A stretch of DNA of 64,000 nt from Equivita sp045641605 (GTDB lineage: Bacteria; Actinomycetota; Coriobacteriia; Coriobacteriales; Eggerthellaceae). Positions 9,098-22,258 of this stretch are shown piece by piece; the first letter of the stretch is position 1; the number at the start of each line of letters is the position of its first letter. The stretch covers positions 1 to 64,000 of the forward strand of contig JAZUHG010000017.1 in NCBI GenBank assembly GCA_045641605.1, read 5' to 3'. The notes beneath the pieces were generated by a model that saw only the letters and a program-made list of their open reading frames with translations, had not been told where the DNA came from and did no database searches. The position numbers and the translations under genes are program-made.

Positions 9098-9538
9098 CTA
9101 TGTTCTAATAGAATCAGCGGCTTTTGTTGCAAGCTCGTCGCAGCGTTCGTTTTCTTTGTTACCGGTATGGCCTTCAACTCAAATAAATTTATATTTATGC
9201 TCAGATAGAGCATCTAACAGTCTTTGCCATAAGTCTATGTTCTTAACTTTCTTTCAATTCTTTTTCTTCCAGCCTTCAATTCAATTTTGATTAAATGCGT
9301 CCACAACATATTTTGAGTCGGAAAAGATTTCAATTTCGCAAGGAAACTTTAATGCTTCAATAGCAACAATAACAGCCATCAGTTCCATTCTATTATTGGT
9401 AGTGTCCTTAAAGCCTTCACTGAACTCTTTACGTATTGTCTCGCCCGAGGCATCGGTATATAATAGCACGCAGCCATAACCACCTTTGCCAGGGTTTCCC
9501 CTGCATGCACCATCTGTATATATAGTTACCTTTTGCAT
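9098..9538 (-). CDS. rnhA: Ribonuclease HI (146 aa)
   Basis: Degrades the RNA strand of RNA/DNA hybrids. Catalytic residues are visible: the Asp of YTDGACRGNPG, the Glu of NNRMELMAVI, the Asp of FSDSKYVV, and the C-terminal Asp of ENERCDELA. Three UGA codons fall at the family's conserved Trp sites: the W of NWIEGWKKKNW (first and last) and the W of WVEGHTGN. Other Trp in the gene are TGG. This is one of the cleanest proofs of the code in the window. Length is normal for the family. An AAAGGAA ribosome site overlaps the end of murJ. Confidence 0.96.
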
Positions 9539-9539
9539 A

Positions 9540-11150
9540 TTATTTCCTTTTAAACTTCTTTTTTGCTACATCAAATACTTGTAGAACTTCAGGGATTCTA
9601 AACAATCAACAAAGAATCGCAATTATGATAAAGCTTACGCCACCGCAAACAATCAATTGAAGTATTCCGTTAAGCATGCTTGTTGTTCCAAGGTTAACAT
9701 AGCTCATAAGTAAGTATCCAACTGCGCATCCAATTACCGATGCAAGCAAAACGCGAACGCCACTTCATAAAATATGGCCAATTCCGAAGCTTCCAATTTT
9801 CGCTTTAAGGATAATCATCAAAACAATGCAGACAGCTGTGTAGAAAATGAAATCTGCAAGAGGGATACCTGCAAGTCCGAAGGTTTTGACCTGTGTGCAG
9901 AATAACCAGTAAAAGAAACATTGTCCAACAACACTAATTACGCTAACAATTGCAAATATCGAAAACTTCCTAATGGAGGCATAAACATTGTATAAATACA
10001 TTACAAGCGAATAGAATGGCAAGCTTATAACTCAACATTGCAATACTATTGCAACTGTTCCTACATCTGCGGCATTAAAGTTACCTGCGCGGAAAAGTGA
10101 CATTAGAGGAACAGCGAAGGCACCCATCAACATTGCCAATGGTATTATGGCCAGGAGAGTGATAGTAAGTCCCATGTTGACTTGTCTTCGGAGTTTTTTC
10201 ATATCATTTTTAGCTGAAGCATCGCTCATTTCTGTAAACATAGTTCTGGAAAGCGAAACTGCAATAACTCCGTATGGAAGTTGATACCATGTTCAAGCAT
10301 ATAGGATAGTTGCTGGTCCATTGTCGGATATGTTAAGGCTGAAGGCGTTTCTGCAAGTAAAGGCGATTAGCATTCCAAAAACATAGATGAAAGTTGGAAT
10401 GGCAATTTTAATAGCTCCAAATAGGGCAGGGTCACGCAAATCAAAAATTGGTTTCCACTTAAATCCTGTTTTGATCAAGGCAGGAATTTGTACAACTGCT
10501 TGAACAGCAACGCCAAGCGTAGTACCAATCCCCAAAACAATTATTGCTAGCATTTGGTCGCTTTGGTATAAAACAGCATAAGCGCCGAAGGCTAGGATTA
10601 CCACAATATTATTGATTGCTGGAGCAAAAGCAGGAGTGAAATATATGCGTTCGCCATTTAAGATTGCATTTAGAACACCGCCAATTCCATAGAAAAGCAT
10701 CTGTATTGCAAAAATTCTAAAGAATATGACTGCAATTTCGCTTACCTCTGCTTGCTGACCAACAGTAAATGTTTGAGTTGTAATAACCTGTGGTGCAAAA
10801 ATTGTCATCAGCAAAGAAAAGATTGCCATAAGAACAATTGTTATGTTTAACATATTACACGAGAAGTGGTTGCCACCATCTTTACCATGCTTTTCTTTTT
10901 CAAGCATAAAGATTGGTATAAAAGCAGCACCCAGTAATCCACCTGCAACAAGGTCGAAAATTATATTTGGCATGTTGTTTGCAACTTGATAAGCCGAAGT
11001 AATGACAGTATTGCCCAAAGCAAAAGCCATCATTCAAGTACGCAAAAGTCCTGTTATTCGGCTAGATAATGTTGCAACAGACATTGCAATAGTGCTTTTA
11101 GCGACAGATGAAGCAGTACTACTATTTTTCTTCGTTTCTTGCTTTGTCAT
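9540..11150 (-). CDS. murJ: Lipid II flippase MurJ (536 aa)
   Basis: A MOP-superfamily flippase that exports the peptidoglycan precursor lipid II. The N-terminal segment RTWMMAFALGNT and the GGLLGAAFIPIF motif are characteristic. About 14 hydrophobic helices fit the family length of ~520. Five UGA codons must be read as Trp, at 11034, 10293, 10032, 9765 and ~9606; otherwise the gene appears as four fragments. The start ATG is at 11148-11150, giving a short Ser/Thr/Lys-rich cytoplasmic leader. Its presence implies a peptidoglycan wall and argues against a mollicute. Confidence 0.93.
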
Positions 11151-11195
11151 GCTGATTATTTTAGCGTAATTTGAAGGTGTTTTACCTTTATTTAT

Positions 11196-12209
11196 TTACT
11201 GATACGAGGCTTCGGTGTCGCCATTCATTCAGGAATTTAGCTCGTCTTCGGTAACTATTACGATTGCTTGATAGTTCAGTTTGTTATAAATGCTTTCGAC
11301 AGTACTTAACTTATACGTTTCAGTTCCGTTAATAGAATCTGCAATTGTCAAAGTTGAGTTTGTTCTATTGAAACCTGTTATTAAAACACTATGGGTGTTT
11401 TCGTATCATTTGTAATTGTCCCTTTGAGACAAAATGTTATATGGCTCAGACATATCCAGTGTGCTTCAGATTTGTACTGGGTTACCTCTTTCTATATATG
11501 CAAGTAAGTCTGCAAAATTTTTGCCACTTACATTAAAAGCTTTAAATTTAGAGTTGTTTGCAGATAAAAAGGAGTCTGCTAGGTGTTTTATTCCTGGAGA
11601 CATGATGGTTCCACCTGGTTCTTCGGTGCACGGGTCTCCTTCGTAATAATTTACTCAATCATAGTAGCTATATTCAAGATAGTTATTAATTAATGTTGAT
11701 TTTTTCAAGTTAAAACCATAGTAATTTAGCATATTCGTCAATGCCAATATTTCACAGCCTGCTGGGTATTCGGGATATTGATAAGTGATGGGAACTTGAA
11801 GTTGCTTGCTTTCCAAATTTAAAGAAGGTAGATTAAAGACACAATCATATTGCCTTTGGGGAAGAGTTAGTGCGTCATTGTAAGCTTGTATTTCTGCCGC
11901 GATTCGTTCTTCCTCTTCTTGTTGAAGTTGTATTTGATAGAGTCTTTCAAGTTCTTTGTTGTAATGATCCACAGCAATAAATATAGTAAGAACTATAATG
12001 ATAATAATCGCCAACGCAATTCCAATTGAAATAAGTGTTCCTTTTGGATGTCCTCATTTTTTGTTGGCTTTAGTAAGAATTTTAGATACTGTATTATAAA
12101 TTCATTTGCCAATAAAAATTGCTGCTTTACTTATGGTATTACAAATAATTGTTATTAAACCAAGTAATATATCCTTTATGTTGTTTTTATCGTGTTTTTT
12201 AGGAGACAT
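11196..12209 (-). CDS. Membrane-anchored C39-like cysteine peptidase domain protein (337 aa)
   Basis: Residues ~1-65 are cytoplasmic and basic, a single helix rich in Ile/Leu/Ala follows (~68-85), and then a Glu/Gln-rich coiled stalk. The rest resembles the Peptidase_C39_2/BtrH-like fold. The likely catalytic Cys is in [18 protein letters not shown], the His in [10 protein letters not shown], and an Asp in IADSING. It is predicted to face outside the cell. Six UGA codons give its Trp; I see no TGG. It overlaps the metK 3' end by 11 bases. The substrate is unknown; wall-associated proteolysis or an inactive binding role are both possible. Confidence 0.75.
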
Positions 12210-13446
12210 GTTTCTTTAGATCTTCAACTTTATCAGTCTTTTCCCATACAAATTCTGGAAGTTCGCGGCCAAAGTGACCATAGTTCGAAGTTTTCCTGTA
12301 TATTGGTCGCCATAAATCCAGCATGTCTTGTGTAGCAGCAGGTCGAAGGTCAAAACATTGCGATACAGCATATTCAATTTTATCAATGGGAGCAGTATTT
12401 GTTCCAAAACAATCAATAAAAATAGATGTTGGATGTGCGACACCAATTGCGTAAGCAATTTGAATTTCGCATTTATCGGCAAGTCCGGCAGCAACAATGT
12501 TTTTAGCAACATAGCGTGCAGCGTAAGAGGCACTTCGGTCCACCTTCGTGCAATCTTTACCGCTAAAACATCCGCCCCCATGGTGACCGGCCCCGCCGTA
12601 AGTGTCAACGATAATTTTTCTTCCAGTAAGACCGCTATCTCCAGCAGGTCCTCCCAGAACAAAACGTCCAGTTGGATTAATGTAATATTCGATATTTTTA
12701 TCGGCAGCAATTTTTGCTTCATCCAAAACCGGTTTTATAACTTTATTCATGACGTCTTCTTTAAGTTCGAATTCTTTCACGTCTTCGTCATGTTGTGTAG
12801 ACAAAACAATATTGTTTACAGCTACTGGTTTGTTATCTTTATATTCGATAGTGACTTGAGTTTTTCCATCGGGACGAAGGTAGGGAATTATCCCGTCCTT
12901 TCTTGCAATGGCAAGTCTTTCAGATAATCGATGCGCTAGATAAATTGGCATTGGCATTAGCGTATCTGTTTCATTACATGCGTATCCAAACATAATACCC
13001 TGGTCGCCCGCACCAATTTGGTCATATTTATCTTCGCTATTTTCTTTTGCTTCGAAGGATTGATCAACGCCAAGTGCAATATCTGGACTTTGCTCATGAA
13101 CTGTATTTTGGACACTGCAAGTTTCGGCGTCGAAGCCATATTCTGCATGAGTATATCCGATGTCTCGAATAACATCACGAGCAATTCTAGGAATATCGAC
13201 ATAAGATTGAGTTCGAATTTCACCTGTTACCATTACAAGTCCTGTGGAAACAAGTGTCTCACAAGCACATCGGACTCTTTTAACATCAGCTTTGCCATGT
13301 TCATCTTCAAAATTACGAGCTTGGAGTTGTTTTTCACGGGCAATTAGCTCATCTAAAATAGCATCAGAAATTTGGTCACATATTTTATCTGGGTGACCTT
13401 CAGTAACACTTTCTGATGTAAACAAATAATTCGAGATATCTGCCAT
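12199..13446 (-). CDS. metK: S-adenosylmethionine synthetase
   Basis: Makes S-adenosylmethionine from methionine and ATP. The 415 residues include [18 protein letters not shown] near the N-terminus, [12 protein letters not shown] in the middle and the glycine-rich [15 protein letters not shown] with [12 protein letters not shown]. The AGGAG ribosome site lies 8 bases before the start. Its -10 (TATAAT on the minus strand) overlaps the divergent promoter of the DUF1461 gene. Trp codons are TGG only. No S-box riboswitch is visible in the short leader. Confidence 0.97.
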   Translation of the reverse strand: MADISNYLFTSESVTEGHPDKICDQISDAILDELIAREKQLQARNFEDEHGKADVKRVRCACETLVSTGLVMVTGEIRTQSYVDIPRIARDVIRDIGYTHAEYGFDAETCSVQNTVHEQSPDIALGVDQSFEAKENSEDKYDQIGAGDQGIMFGYACNETDTLMPMPIYLAHRLSERLAIARKDGIIPYLRPDGKTQVTIEYKDNKPVAVNNIVLSTQHDEDVKEFELKEDVMNKVIKPVLDEAKIAADKNIEYYINPTGRFVLGGPAGDSGLTGRKIIVDTYGGAGHHGGGCFSGKDCTKVDRSASYAARYVAKNIVAAGLADKCEIQIAYAIGVAHPTSIFIDCFGTNTAPIDKIEYAVSQCFDLRPAATQDMLDLWRPIYRKTSNYGHFGRELPEFVWEKTDKVEDLKKHVS

Positions 13447-13485
13447 TTCAACTCCTAAATTTATGCAACTTTCGCCAGTTGATGC

Positions 13486-13493
13486 ATTATACT
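13486..13493. promoter_or_regulatory. Overlapping divergent -10 boxes (metK and DUF1461 gene)
   Basis: ATTATACT reads as TATACT on the plus strand (13488-13493) and TATAAT on the minus strand (13486-13491). The minus box serves metK through a leader with an AGGAG site. The plus box ends 8 bases before the ATG at 13502, which has no ribosome site, so that transcript would be leaderless. Confidence 0.5.
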
Positions 13494-13501
13494 ACAAGTT
13501 T

Positions 13502-15779
<2,278 letters not shown>

Positions 15780-15809
<30 letters not shown>

Positions 15810-17639
15810 TAAACTTAATTTATATTTTTGAATGTTTTCTTCTAAGCCTTTTTCATCAAGATCATGAATTGTAAATAGAAAATTATTAAAAGTTATTATG
15901 TATTCGTGTTCGATGTTATAAGACAAGTTATATATCAACTTTAATGATAATGTCCTTCGAAAGTTGTCTTCTATATCGTTAAGATTTACGCCAACAGTTG
16001 TTTTAAACACACTTTGAGTCATCATTTTTGGGAAGTTGTCTCTAAATCGAATCAATACTTCGTCTTTGTTAATAATTATTTTTGCGTCAATTTTATTTTT
16101 AGCTATATCATCGTCTTGGTATTTAGATATTAAATAAATACATTCTTCTACTATTAGATATATTCTTTTAGCTGTTAACTCATGTAGATTATTATCTTTG
16201 CAAAAGTTAGAAATTTGTTCGAAGACTTCATCTGCATTTTCCTTATTCTTGTGTTCTATCTTTAATATTGGATTGTGTTTAGTTACTAAGCATGTAGAAA
16301 AGTATAAGTCATCATCACTTTTATGAAATGCTTTATCAAGCACAAGTGCAATAAGTGAAAATATGCATTGTATAACTTGTGCAACAGGTAAAGCCATAAG
16401 CACACCTACGATACCAAACATATTCGAAAGTATATATCCCAGCAATACAGGGAAAATTAGATATCCCAAAATATTTAGAATTATTGGTGAAACATTGTGT
16501 TTTAAACTCTGAAGAATTTTTACACAAATCCTGAATATCGAAAAGAAAGGAAGATATATAGCAATTCAGAAGATTGCAGTTTTTGTAAACTCATATGTAT
16601 CTGGATTTTGAGTATACATATAAGCAATGTTGTCAGAAAAGAATCCAATGAATAGTGAGATAGGCAATATAGCTACAGCAAGCATTTTAATAGCGCAGTT
16701 TAAAACTTTCCGACATTCCTTAAAGTCGCATTGTGAGCTATACATTCCAAACAAGACTAATACGCTTGTGCAAATTCCCGTAGATAATGTAGTAATAAAA
16801 TTTCTAAAGTTCATTTGCATTGAAAAAGACGCCAATCCATGTACTGATTGATCGAAATTTAATATTAAACCGTTCATTAAAATAGGAAATATTAATAAAC
16901 AAATTCCTAGAGTCATGTCCGGCATAGCTTGTTGAATTACTGGTCGAAGAAGTTCGAACTTAAGCTTTTTTGGCTTCAGATTAAATGTGTTATTTTTATT
17001 TAAGAAATGTATTATTAATATTCCTACAGAAATATAATAGTTTAAACTATATATAATTCCAAGTCCCTCCAGGCCACCTTCTATAATTTCAAAATTTATA
17101 AAACATCCTGCAAAAGTCAGTAGAAGCATCGTTATGTACGACGTATAAACAAATTTGTGACCTCCTTGTAAAAGGGCAACTTGAGGTAGAACAAATGAAA
17201 GACAATATGCTGGGGTTCCAAGAACAATTAGTTTTAAATAACTCGATGTTTGCGGAAGTAAATGGGCAGCATTTCCTCTAGCTCCAAAGAAAACACAAAT
17301 ATCATCAGCAAATATATTTACAAGAATAATAATACTTATAGAAATAATTATTACTGTAACTAATGATATAAAGAATGAACCTTGAGCCTCTTTCTTTTTT
17401 CCCTTGCTTAAGAATGTTGCAACGGTAATTTGTGTTCCAGCCGAAAACATTGAGCCAATTATGTATTGAAAGTTAACATAATTTGTAGCTAGACCATATG
17501 CAGAAAATTCTTCAGTATCTAAATATTGTCCAATAAATATGCCTTGGATAAATGAAGTAGCTTGAATCGTAATCTCTACCAAGAAAACGGTAAGCATAAG
17601 AGATAGGAATGCGCGTTTTGTAATATCTTTATTTTTCAT
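15780..17639 (-). CDS. MATE-family transporter fused to C-terminal HATPase-like domain (619 aa)
   Basis: Residues 1 to ~440 form a MATE/MOP-type 12-helix transporter (QATSFIQGIFIGQYLDTEEFSAYGLA at the start). A single UGA near 16566 (Trp) joins this part to the last helices. The C-terminal ~170 residues are soluble and resemble an RsbW/anti-sigma-type GHKL ATPase: TAKRIYLIVEECIYLISKYQDDD resembles the N-box helix, and IIINKDEVLIRFRDN a G1-like strand. The canonical Asn and the G boxes are not clear, so ATP binding is uncertain. This looks like a transporter with a built-in regulatory domain. The substrate is unknown. Confidence 0.75.
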
Positions 17640-17647
17640 TGCTTATA

Positions 17648-18226
17648 TTATATCTTTTCTCCTGAAAAATAATACAATTCATTGTCACGAATTATGTAAA
17701 TATTAAAATTATTACGTCAAATTTCAGCTTCTACTTCAGCTTTCATAAGTTTGCGACTTACTTCCATTGCGTGCGAAGTGTGATGCGAATTAATTGTTTC
17801 TTTACTTGAACCATGAGCGACAATAAATACGCCACTAGTTTTTAGAAGTGAATAAACCTTATCTACAAGTTTTTGTTTATCTGTCAAGTGAGGGTAGACG
17901 TTATACATAATTATTGTATCGAACTTCCTGTCAGTTTCTCACTGAAGTAAGTCATCACAAATGAAATTTTCGGACTTATGATTTTCTTTGGCAATTTTTA
18001 TCATTTCTTCGGAGACATCTATGCCTGTGTAGCTTTTTAGCCCAGCTTTGTTTAGGGGTTCGTACAGAACTCCTGTGCCACAACCTACATCAAGTAGGTC
18101 TTTATCTTTAATTTGAGATTTAAATTGCTTAACAATTTTTTTTGCGCCTTGCGCATCAGCATTTTTATCATCCCAAGTTGATGCAAGTGAATCAAAAAAG
18201 TCTTTTATTTTATTAATATTATCCAT
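17648..18226 (-). CDS. Class I SAM-dependent methyltransferase (192 aa)
   Basis: The Rossmann motif I is LLDVGCGTGVLYEPL, motif II contains YTGIDVSEEMI, and a motif IV-like segment is DTIIMYNVYPHL. UGA at 17939 and 17717 are Trp. The small size and the N-terminal FDSLASTWDDK resemble UbiE/COG2226-type enzymes with small-molecule acceptors. It overlaps the end of the metal ABC ATPase gene region by adjacency (the ATG immediately precedes the stop of that gene on the plus coordinates). It therefore looks like the last gene of the ABC operon. The acceptor cannot be inferred. Confidence 0.82.
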
Positions 18227-18967
18227 TTATATTAGTTTGGCTGGCACTTCAAATATATCTTCAATTAGATCATTTTTAATAATTGATTTGTTTCCAGTCT
18301 TGATTACGTGTCCATTTTTCATAAAAATGAACTCATCAGCATAGATTTTAGCAAGTTTTAAGTCATGAATAACACAAATTATGCATTTATCTTTATCCTT
18401 AGTTATTTTTTTGAGAATAGAAAATAGCTCATGCTGCTTTTTCACATCAAGATTATTAGTTGGTTCATCCATTAACATTATTGGTGTGTTTTGAGCGAAG
18501 GCACGCGCAATACTTACGCTTTGAAGTTCGCCTCCAGACAAATCACTTGTCATTTTTAGACTTAAATGATTTAAGTTAAACATATCAACAGCATGTGATG
18601 TGGCTTCGTAGTCTACCATTGATGGTGCGATGTTGATATATGGCTTTCTTCCTAGCAAAACAGAATCATAAACGCTTAGCGAATTTCCAATGTTTAACTG
18701 GGGGATATGAGAAATGATTTTTGCACGTTCTTTGTCTTTAAGGTCACGGATCGATGTATTTTTATAGATAATTTCGCCATGGTATGTCTTGTTAATATTG
18801 CTTATGCAATTAAGAAGGGTAGATTTTCCACTTCCATTTTGACCTAGAATTGCATAAATTTTACCTTTATCAAAAGACAAGTTTGCATTGTTCAAATTAA
18901 ACTTTGAATCTTTTTCGTATTTGAAATTTAGATTCTTAATTTGCAATATGTTTGCGGGTTTTGCCAT
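18227..18967 (-). CDS. FecE-like ABC transporter ATPase (246 aa)
   Basis: The energising subunit of a chelated-metal or cobalamin-type importer. Walker A is LGQNGSGKST (~41-50), signature LSGGELQSVSIARA, Walker B IMLMDEPTNNLD, and the switch His is in VIHDLKLA. I placed the start at ATG 18965-18967, whose A is shared with the permease stop (TAATG). A longer reading frame upstream has no family similarity and overlaps the permease. Confidence 0.92.
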   Translation of the reverse strand: MAKPANILQIKNLNFKYEKDSKFNLNNANLSFDKGKIYAILGQNGSGKSTLLNCISNINKTYHGEIIYKNTSIRDLKDKERAKIISHIPQLNIGNSLSVYDSVLLGRKPYINIAPSMVDYEATSHAVDMFNLNHLSLKMTSDLSGGELQSVSIARAFAQNTPIMLMDEPTNNLDVKKQHELFSILKKITKDKDKCIICVIHDLKLAKIYADEFIFMKNGHVIKTGNKSIIKNDLIEDIFEVPAKLI

Positions 18968-20019
18968 TAATTTGCTTTCTTTATTAATATCCAAATAAAT
19001 ATTGGTGATCCTATAAAGCTTGTTATGGCTCCGATGGGAAGGACGGCACCAGGTAGAATAATTTGCGAAATTACATCGCTTAGTAGCAGTAAGCCAGCTC
19101 CGCAAAACGCACTTGACGGGATTAAGTATTTGTAGTTTGAACCAACAAACCTTCTCATTATGTGTGGGGCAATCAATCCAATGAAGTTTATTGTCCCACA
19201 AAAAGCAGTTACACATGATGCACCAAGTGCTGCAATTACCAAGTGGCGTAGCCTCGTCTTCGATACGTTGATTCCAACGCTGTGGGCTGTTATATCGCCG
19301 CACTCCAAAGCGTTTAGATTCATAGAACTAAAAAGTGAGTATAGCAAAACGCAGAGTAACATAATTGCCATGAATATCAAGTTGGGGTATGAGACTCCTT
19401 GTACGCTACCGAAAGTTCAAAATACAACTTCTGCTACTTGGGAACTATCAGCGAAGTATTCAATTAAGGCAACCAAGCCGCCAAAGAAAATTGACATGGC
19501 AATTCCGCAAAGAATGATGCTTGTTGCGTTAAACTTTCTCAATTTTGAAATTAAGAAAATTATTAATGTTGGAATAAGAGCAAATATGAATGCAAAAAGC
19601 ACAACAGAAATTGAAGTTCCAAATAAGCTTGCGCCAAAAACAATTGCTATACAAGCTCCACATGAGGCACCTTGTGAAACGCCAATTGTCGAAGGGGCAG
19701 CCAATGGATTGCCTAATGAACTTTGCAAAACACAACCACATACTCCCAGTATGCTTCCTGCCAACAGTGAACATAAAACATGAGGAATTCGAAGGTTGAA
19801 TAAAACTACATCTGCATTGGAGTTTGGATTTCCGGCAAGATTGTTAACTAATTCGAAAATATTTTGATTACTTGATCCAACTGATAAATCAACCAAAATC
19901 AAGATTATAGTTATGATTCCAACCGTAAAAAGAGCCCACCATTTTTTCTTTGTGAGCTTGTTGTAAACATGACTTATATCTGCATTAACAGAGATTGTTT
20001 TAGATGTTTGCTTTGCCAA
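18967..20019 (-). CDS. FecCD-family ABC permease (350 aa)
   Basis: Membrane subunit of the same importer. It has about ten helices and the FecCD signature FNLRIPHVLCSLLAGSILGVCGCVLQ, with NPLAAPSTIGVSQGAS. The C-terminal half has the NFIGLIAPHIMRRFVG coupling segment. One UGA near 19417 (Trp) joins two halves that would otherwise look broken. The start is TTG at 20019 with an AGAGG ribosome site. It overlaps the end of the binding-protein gene by 20 bases. Confidence 0.92.
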
Positions 20020-21088
20020 ATGTAATACCTCTTGCTTTTAGTTCTGGATATATGTCCTTACCTAAAAGAGTTTTAATAATTTCGCTATATTTTTGTTCCA
20101 GGTCAAGGTATGCAAATTTGTCTGGGTAAAGCATTTTTGCTGTCATAAACATTTCACAAAGGCCATATTCTGAATTTGTTCCATTATTGTTAAATGTTCC
20201 CGCAACATAAACATTCTTGTTTTTAAATGCTTTGAGATTAGCAAACACGTCAGGATTATTGTTCATGTCGTCTTTAACCTTATTAATGTTTGTGCAGTCA
20301 AGAACAATATAGTCTGGGTTTCAGCTAAGAATTTGTTCCAGGCTTGTGTCGTAGGCGCCTTCGAAATCTGGAATATCAGAAACGCTATTTGCCTTTATAG
20401 CTTGATATACAGAAAAATTCGATATAGTTCCTGTTATGCCTTTTGAGCCTTTATAATTAATGGCGCCACGATAAATACTAGCTGTATCACCAAGGCATAC
20501 ATTTGAGACTTCGCTATAAATTTTATTTAGCCTGCCAAGTAAAATATTGGCAGTTTCATCGGTATCAGTTGCCCTAGCTACTATTTGTATCGATTCTCAT
20601 AGACTCGTTTGCAATATTTCATTAAGAGTGGACACTCCAACTACAGGAATTTTAGTCTTTTCTTCTAAGTCATCACATTCTTCTGCACTTCTGGAAGAAA
20701 TAATGATATCTGGTTGAATTTCTATAAGTTTTTCAGTGTCTACATCAATTTCGTTTATATGATTTCCGTTGTTTGTAGTAGGCAGTGATGAGAATAGCTC
20801 AGGATTTACCAAGGTATAAGGACGAAGTTCAGTAGGTCTGTCCATTTCAGTTATGGCGCATAGTTTATCGATAGCACCTGCATAAACAACCAACCTGGTT
20901 GCGCTTCCCACAGTTGCAACTCTTTCAACATTTTTAGGGATTGGTACGTCTCTTCCGTATGAATCTATAATGTAATTTTTATATTTCTCTCTGTCTCTAA
21001 TACCGCAAGAATACATAGGGAAACACATCGCACAAATTAGCAGTCCAGAAAGTGCGAAAAACATTAATCTTTTTGAAATTTTTAGCAT
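20000..21088 (-). CDS. Iron-chelate/cobalamin-type ABC substrate-binding lipoprotein (362 aa)
   Basis: A signal peptide ends in a probable lipobox, MYSC (Cys28). The rest is a type III periplasmic binding protein (PF01497): IDSYGRDVPIPKNVERVAT, EIQPDIIISS, and ILSWNPDYIVLD in the second lobe. UGA at 20597 and ~20320 are Trp. The ligand (siderophore, heme or corrinoid) cannot be decided. A TGCTAAAAT extended -10 on the minus strand lies only 6 bases before the ATG, and there is no ribosome site, so the transcript may be leaderless. It is the first gene of the operon SBP-permease-ATPase-methyltransferase. Confidence 0.88.
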
Positions 21089-21181
21089 GAGCTTATTTTA
21101 GCATTTTTATATCTTTCTTTTTCTAATAACTGGACTTATCTAAATAATGTTAAATTGCTTGATTGGTGTATAATTTTGCGC
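21089..21181. promoter_or_regulatory. Divergent promoter region, metal ABC operon / ispG
   Basis: On the plus strand TATAAT (21169-21174) sits 7 bases before the ispG ATG at 21182. On the minus strand TAAAAT lies 6 bases before the ATG at 21088. Neither start has a Shine-Dalgarno sequence, so both transcripts are predicted to be leaderless. No metal-box palindrome was obvious. Confidence 0.45.
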
Positions 21182-22243
21182 ATGGACAAAATTAGAAATA
21201 CTTATACGGTAAACGTTGGTGATATAAAGATTGGCAGTACGAATCCAGTTGTTGTTCAAAGCATGTGTAGTGCTCCTGCTGAGGATTTTAATAAAAATCT
21301 CGATCAAATCAAACAATTGAATGAGGCAGGCTGCGAGCTTGTACGTGTCAGTGTGCCTTCGCAGACTGCTTTAAAGTGTTTCGAAAAACTATGCAAGATA
21401 AGTTCAGTTCCGCTAATTGCTGATATTCATTTTCGTCCTGACCTTGCCATAAGGGCTATCGAAGCAGGGGCTTCGAAGATCAGGATTAATCCTGGTAACC
21501 TTGGTGGTCTGGATAAAACCGATGAGATTATTAAAGTTGCCTCGAGCCACAAGGTTCCAATTAGGATTGGTGTGAATGCCGGCTCTTTAGAGGACGATCT
21601 TAAAGCCAGGGAAGATATGTCGTTGGCAGAAAAACTTGCGGTATCTGCCAAAAGATATGTTGATTATTTTAATGAGCATAATTTTAGGGATATTGTTGTT
21701 TCCTTGAAGGCTCATGATGTCAATACATGCGTTGAAGCTAATAGAGAATTTGCAAATCTTATGCCTCAAGTTCCTCTTCATCTTGGTATTACAGAGGCTG
21801 GAACTAAAGATCAAGGCATTATCAAATCTGCTGCTGGTCTTGGTATTTTACTTAGCGAGGGAATTGGTGATACCATTCGCATTTCCCTAACCGATAACCC
21901 AGTCGAAGAAGTAAAGGCGTGTTATTCATTGCTTAGTGCGCTAGATTTGCGTAGGGTTCATCCTGAGATTATTTCATGTCCTACTTGTGGCCGTACTAAG
22001 GTTGATTTAATCAAAATTGCAAATGAAGTAGAGTCAAAAATTTCTAACATTAAAGCTCCAATTAAGGTCGCTGTAATGGGATGCGTTGTTAATGGTCCAG
22101 GAGAGGCCGAAGGCGCAGACATCGGCGTTGCATGTGAGCTTGGTGGTGGGTCTATTTTCAAGCAAGGTAAAGTTATTCGAAAAGTAAAGGAAAATGAAAT
22201 AGTTCCTGCATTGCTAGAAGAAATTAGTAAAATAGTCGACTAA
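21182..22243 (+). CDS. ispG: 4-hydroxy-3-methylbut-2-enyl diphosphate synthase (353 aa)
   Basis: The penultimate enzyme of the MEP isoprenoid pathway; it pairs with ispH at the far end of the window. The N-terminal TIM barrel has VVVQSMCSAP, IADIHFRPDLA and KIRINPGNLGG. The C-terminal [4Fe-4S] domain has ISCPTCGRTKVDL and AVMGCVVNGPGEA. The start is ATG at 21182; an in-frame ATG at 21155 lies upstream of the -10 and would not be transcribed. No UGA codon. It is followed by proS, an arrangement I associate with Coriobacteriia. Confidence 0.96.
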   Translation: MDKIRNTYTVNVGDIKIGSTNPVVVQSMCSAPAEDFNKNLDQIKQLNEAGCELVRVSVPSQTALKCFEKLCKISSVPLIADIHFRPDLAIRAIEAGASKIRINPGNLGGLDKTDEIIKVASSHKVPIRIGVNAGSLEDDLKAREDMSLAEKLAVSAKRYVDYFNEHNFRDIVVSLKAHDVNTCVEANREFANLMPQVPLHLGITEAGTKDQGIIKSAAGLGILLSEGIGDTIRISLTDNPVEEVKACYSLLSALDLRRVHPEIISCPTCGRTKVDLIKIANEVESKISNIKAPIKVAVMGCVVNGPGEAEGADIGVACELGGGSIFKQGKVIRKVKENEIVPALLEEISKIVD

Positions 22244-22258
22244 CGATGAAAGGTTGCT

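Noticed and set aside
12328..12927. Plus-strand 199-residue frame.
   Set aside because: It lies wholly antisense to metK, is unlike any family I know, and has no ribosome site.
18968..19303. Upstream in-frame extension of the FecE-like ATPase.
   Set aside because: It overlaps the permease gene on the same strand and has no family similarity; ATG at 18967 begins at the normal family position.
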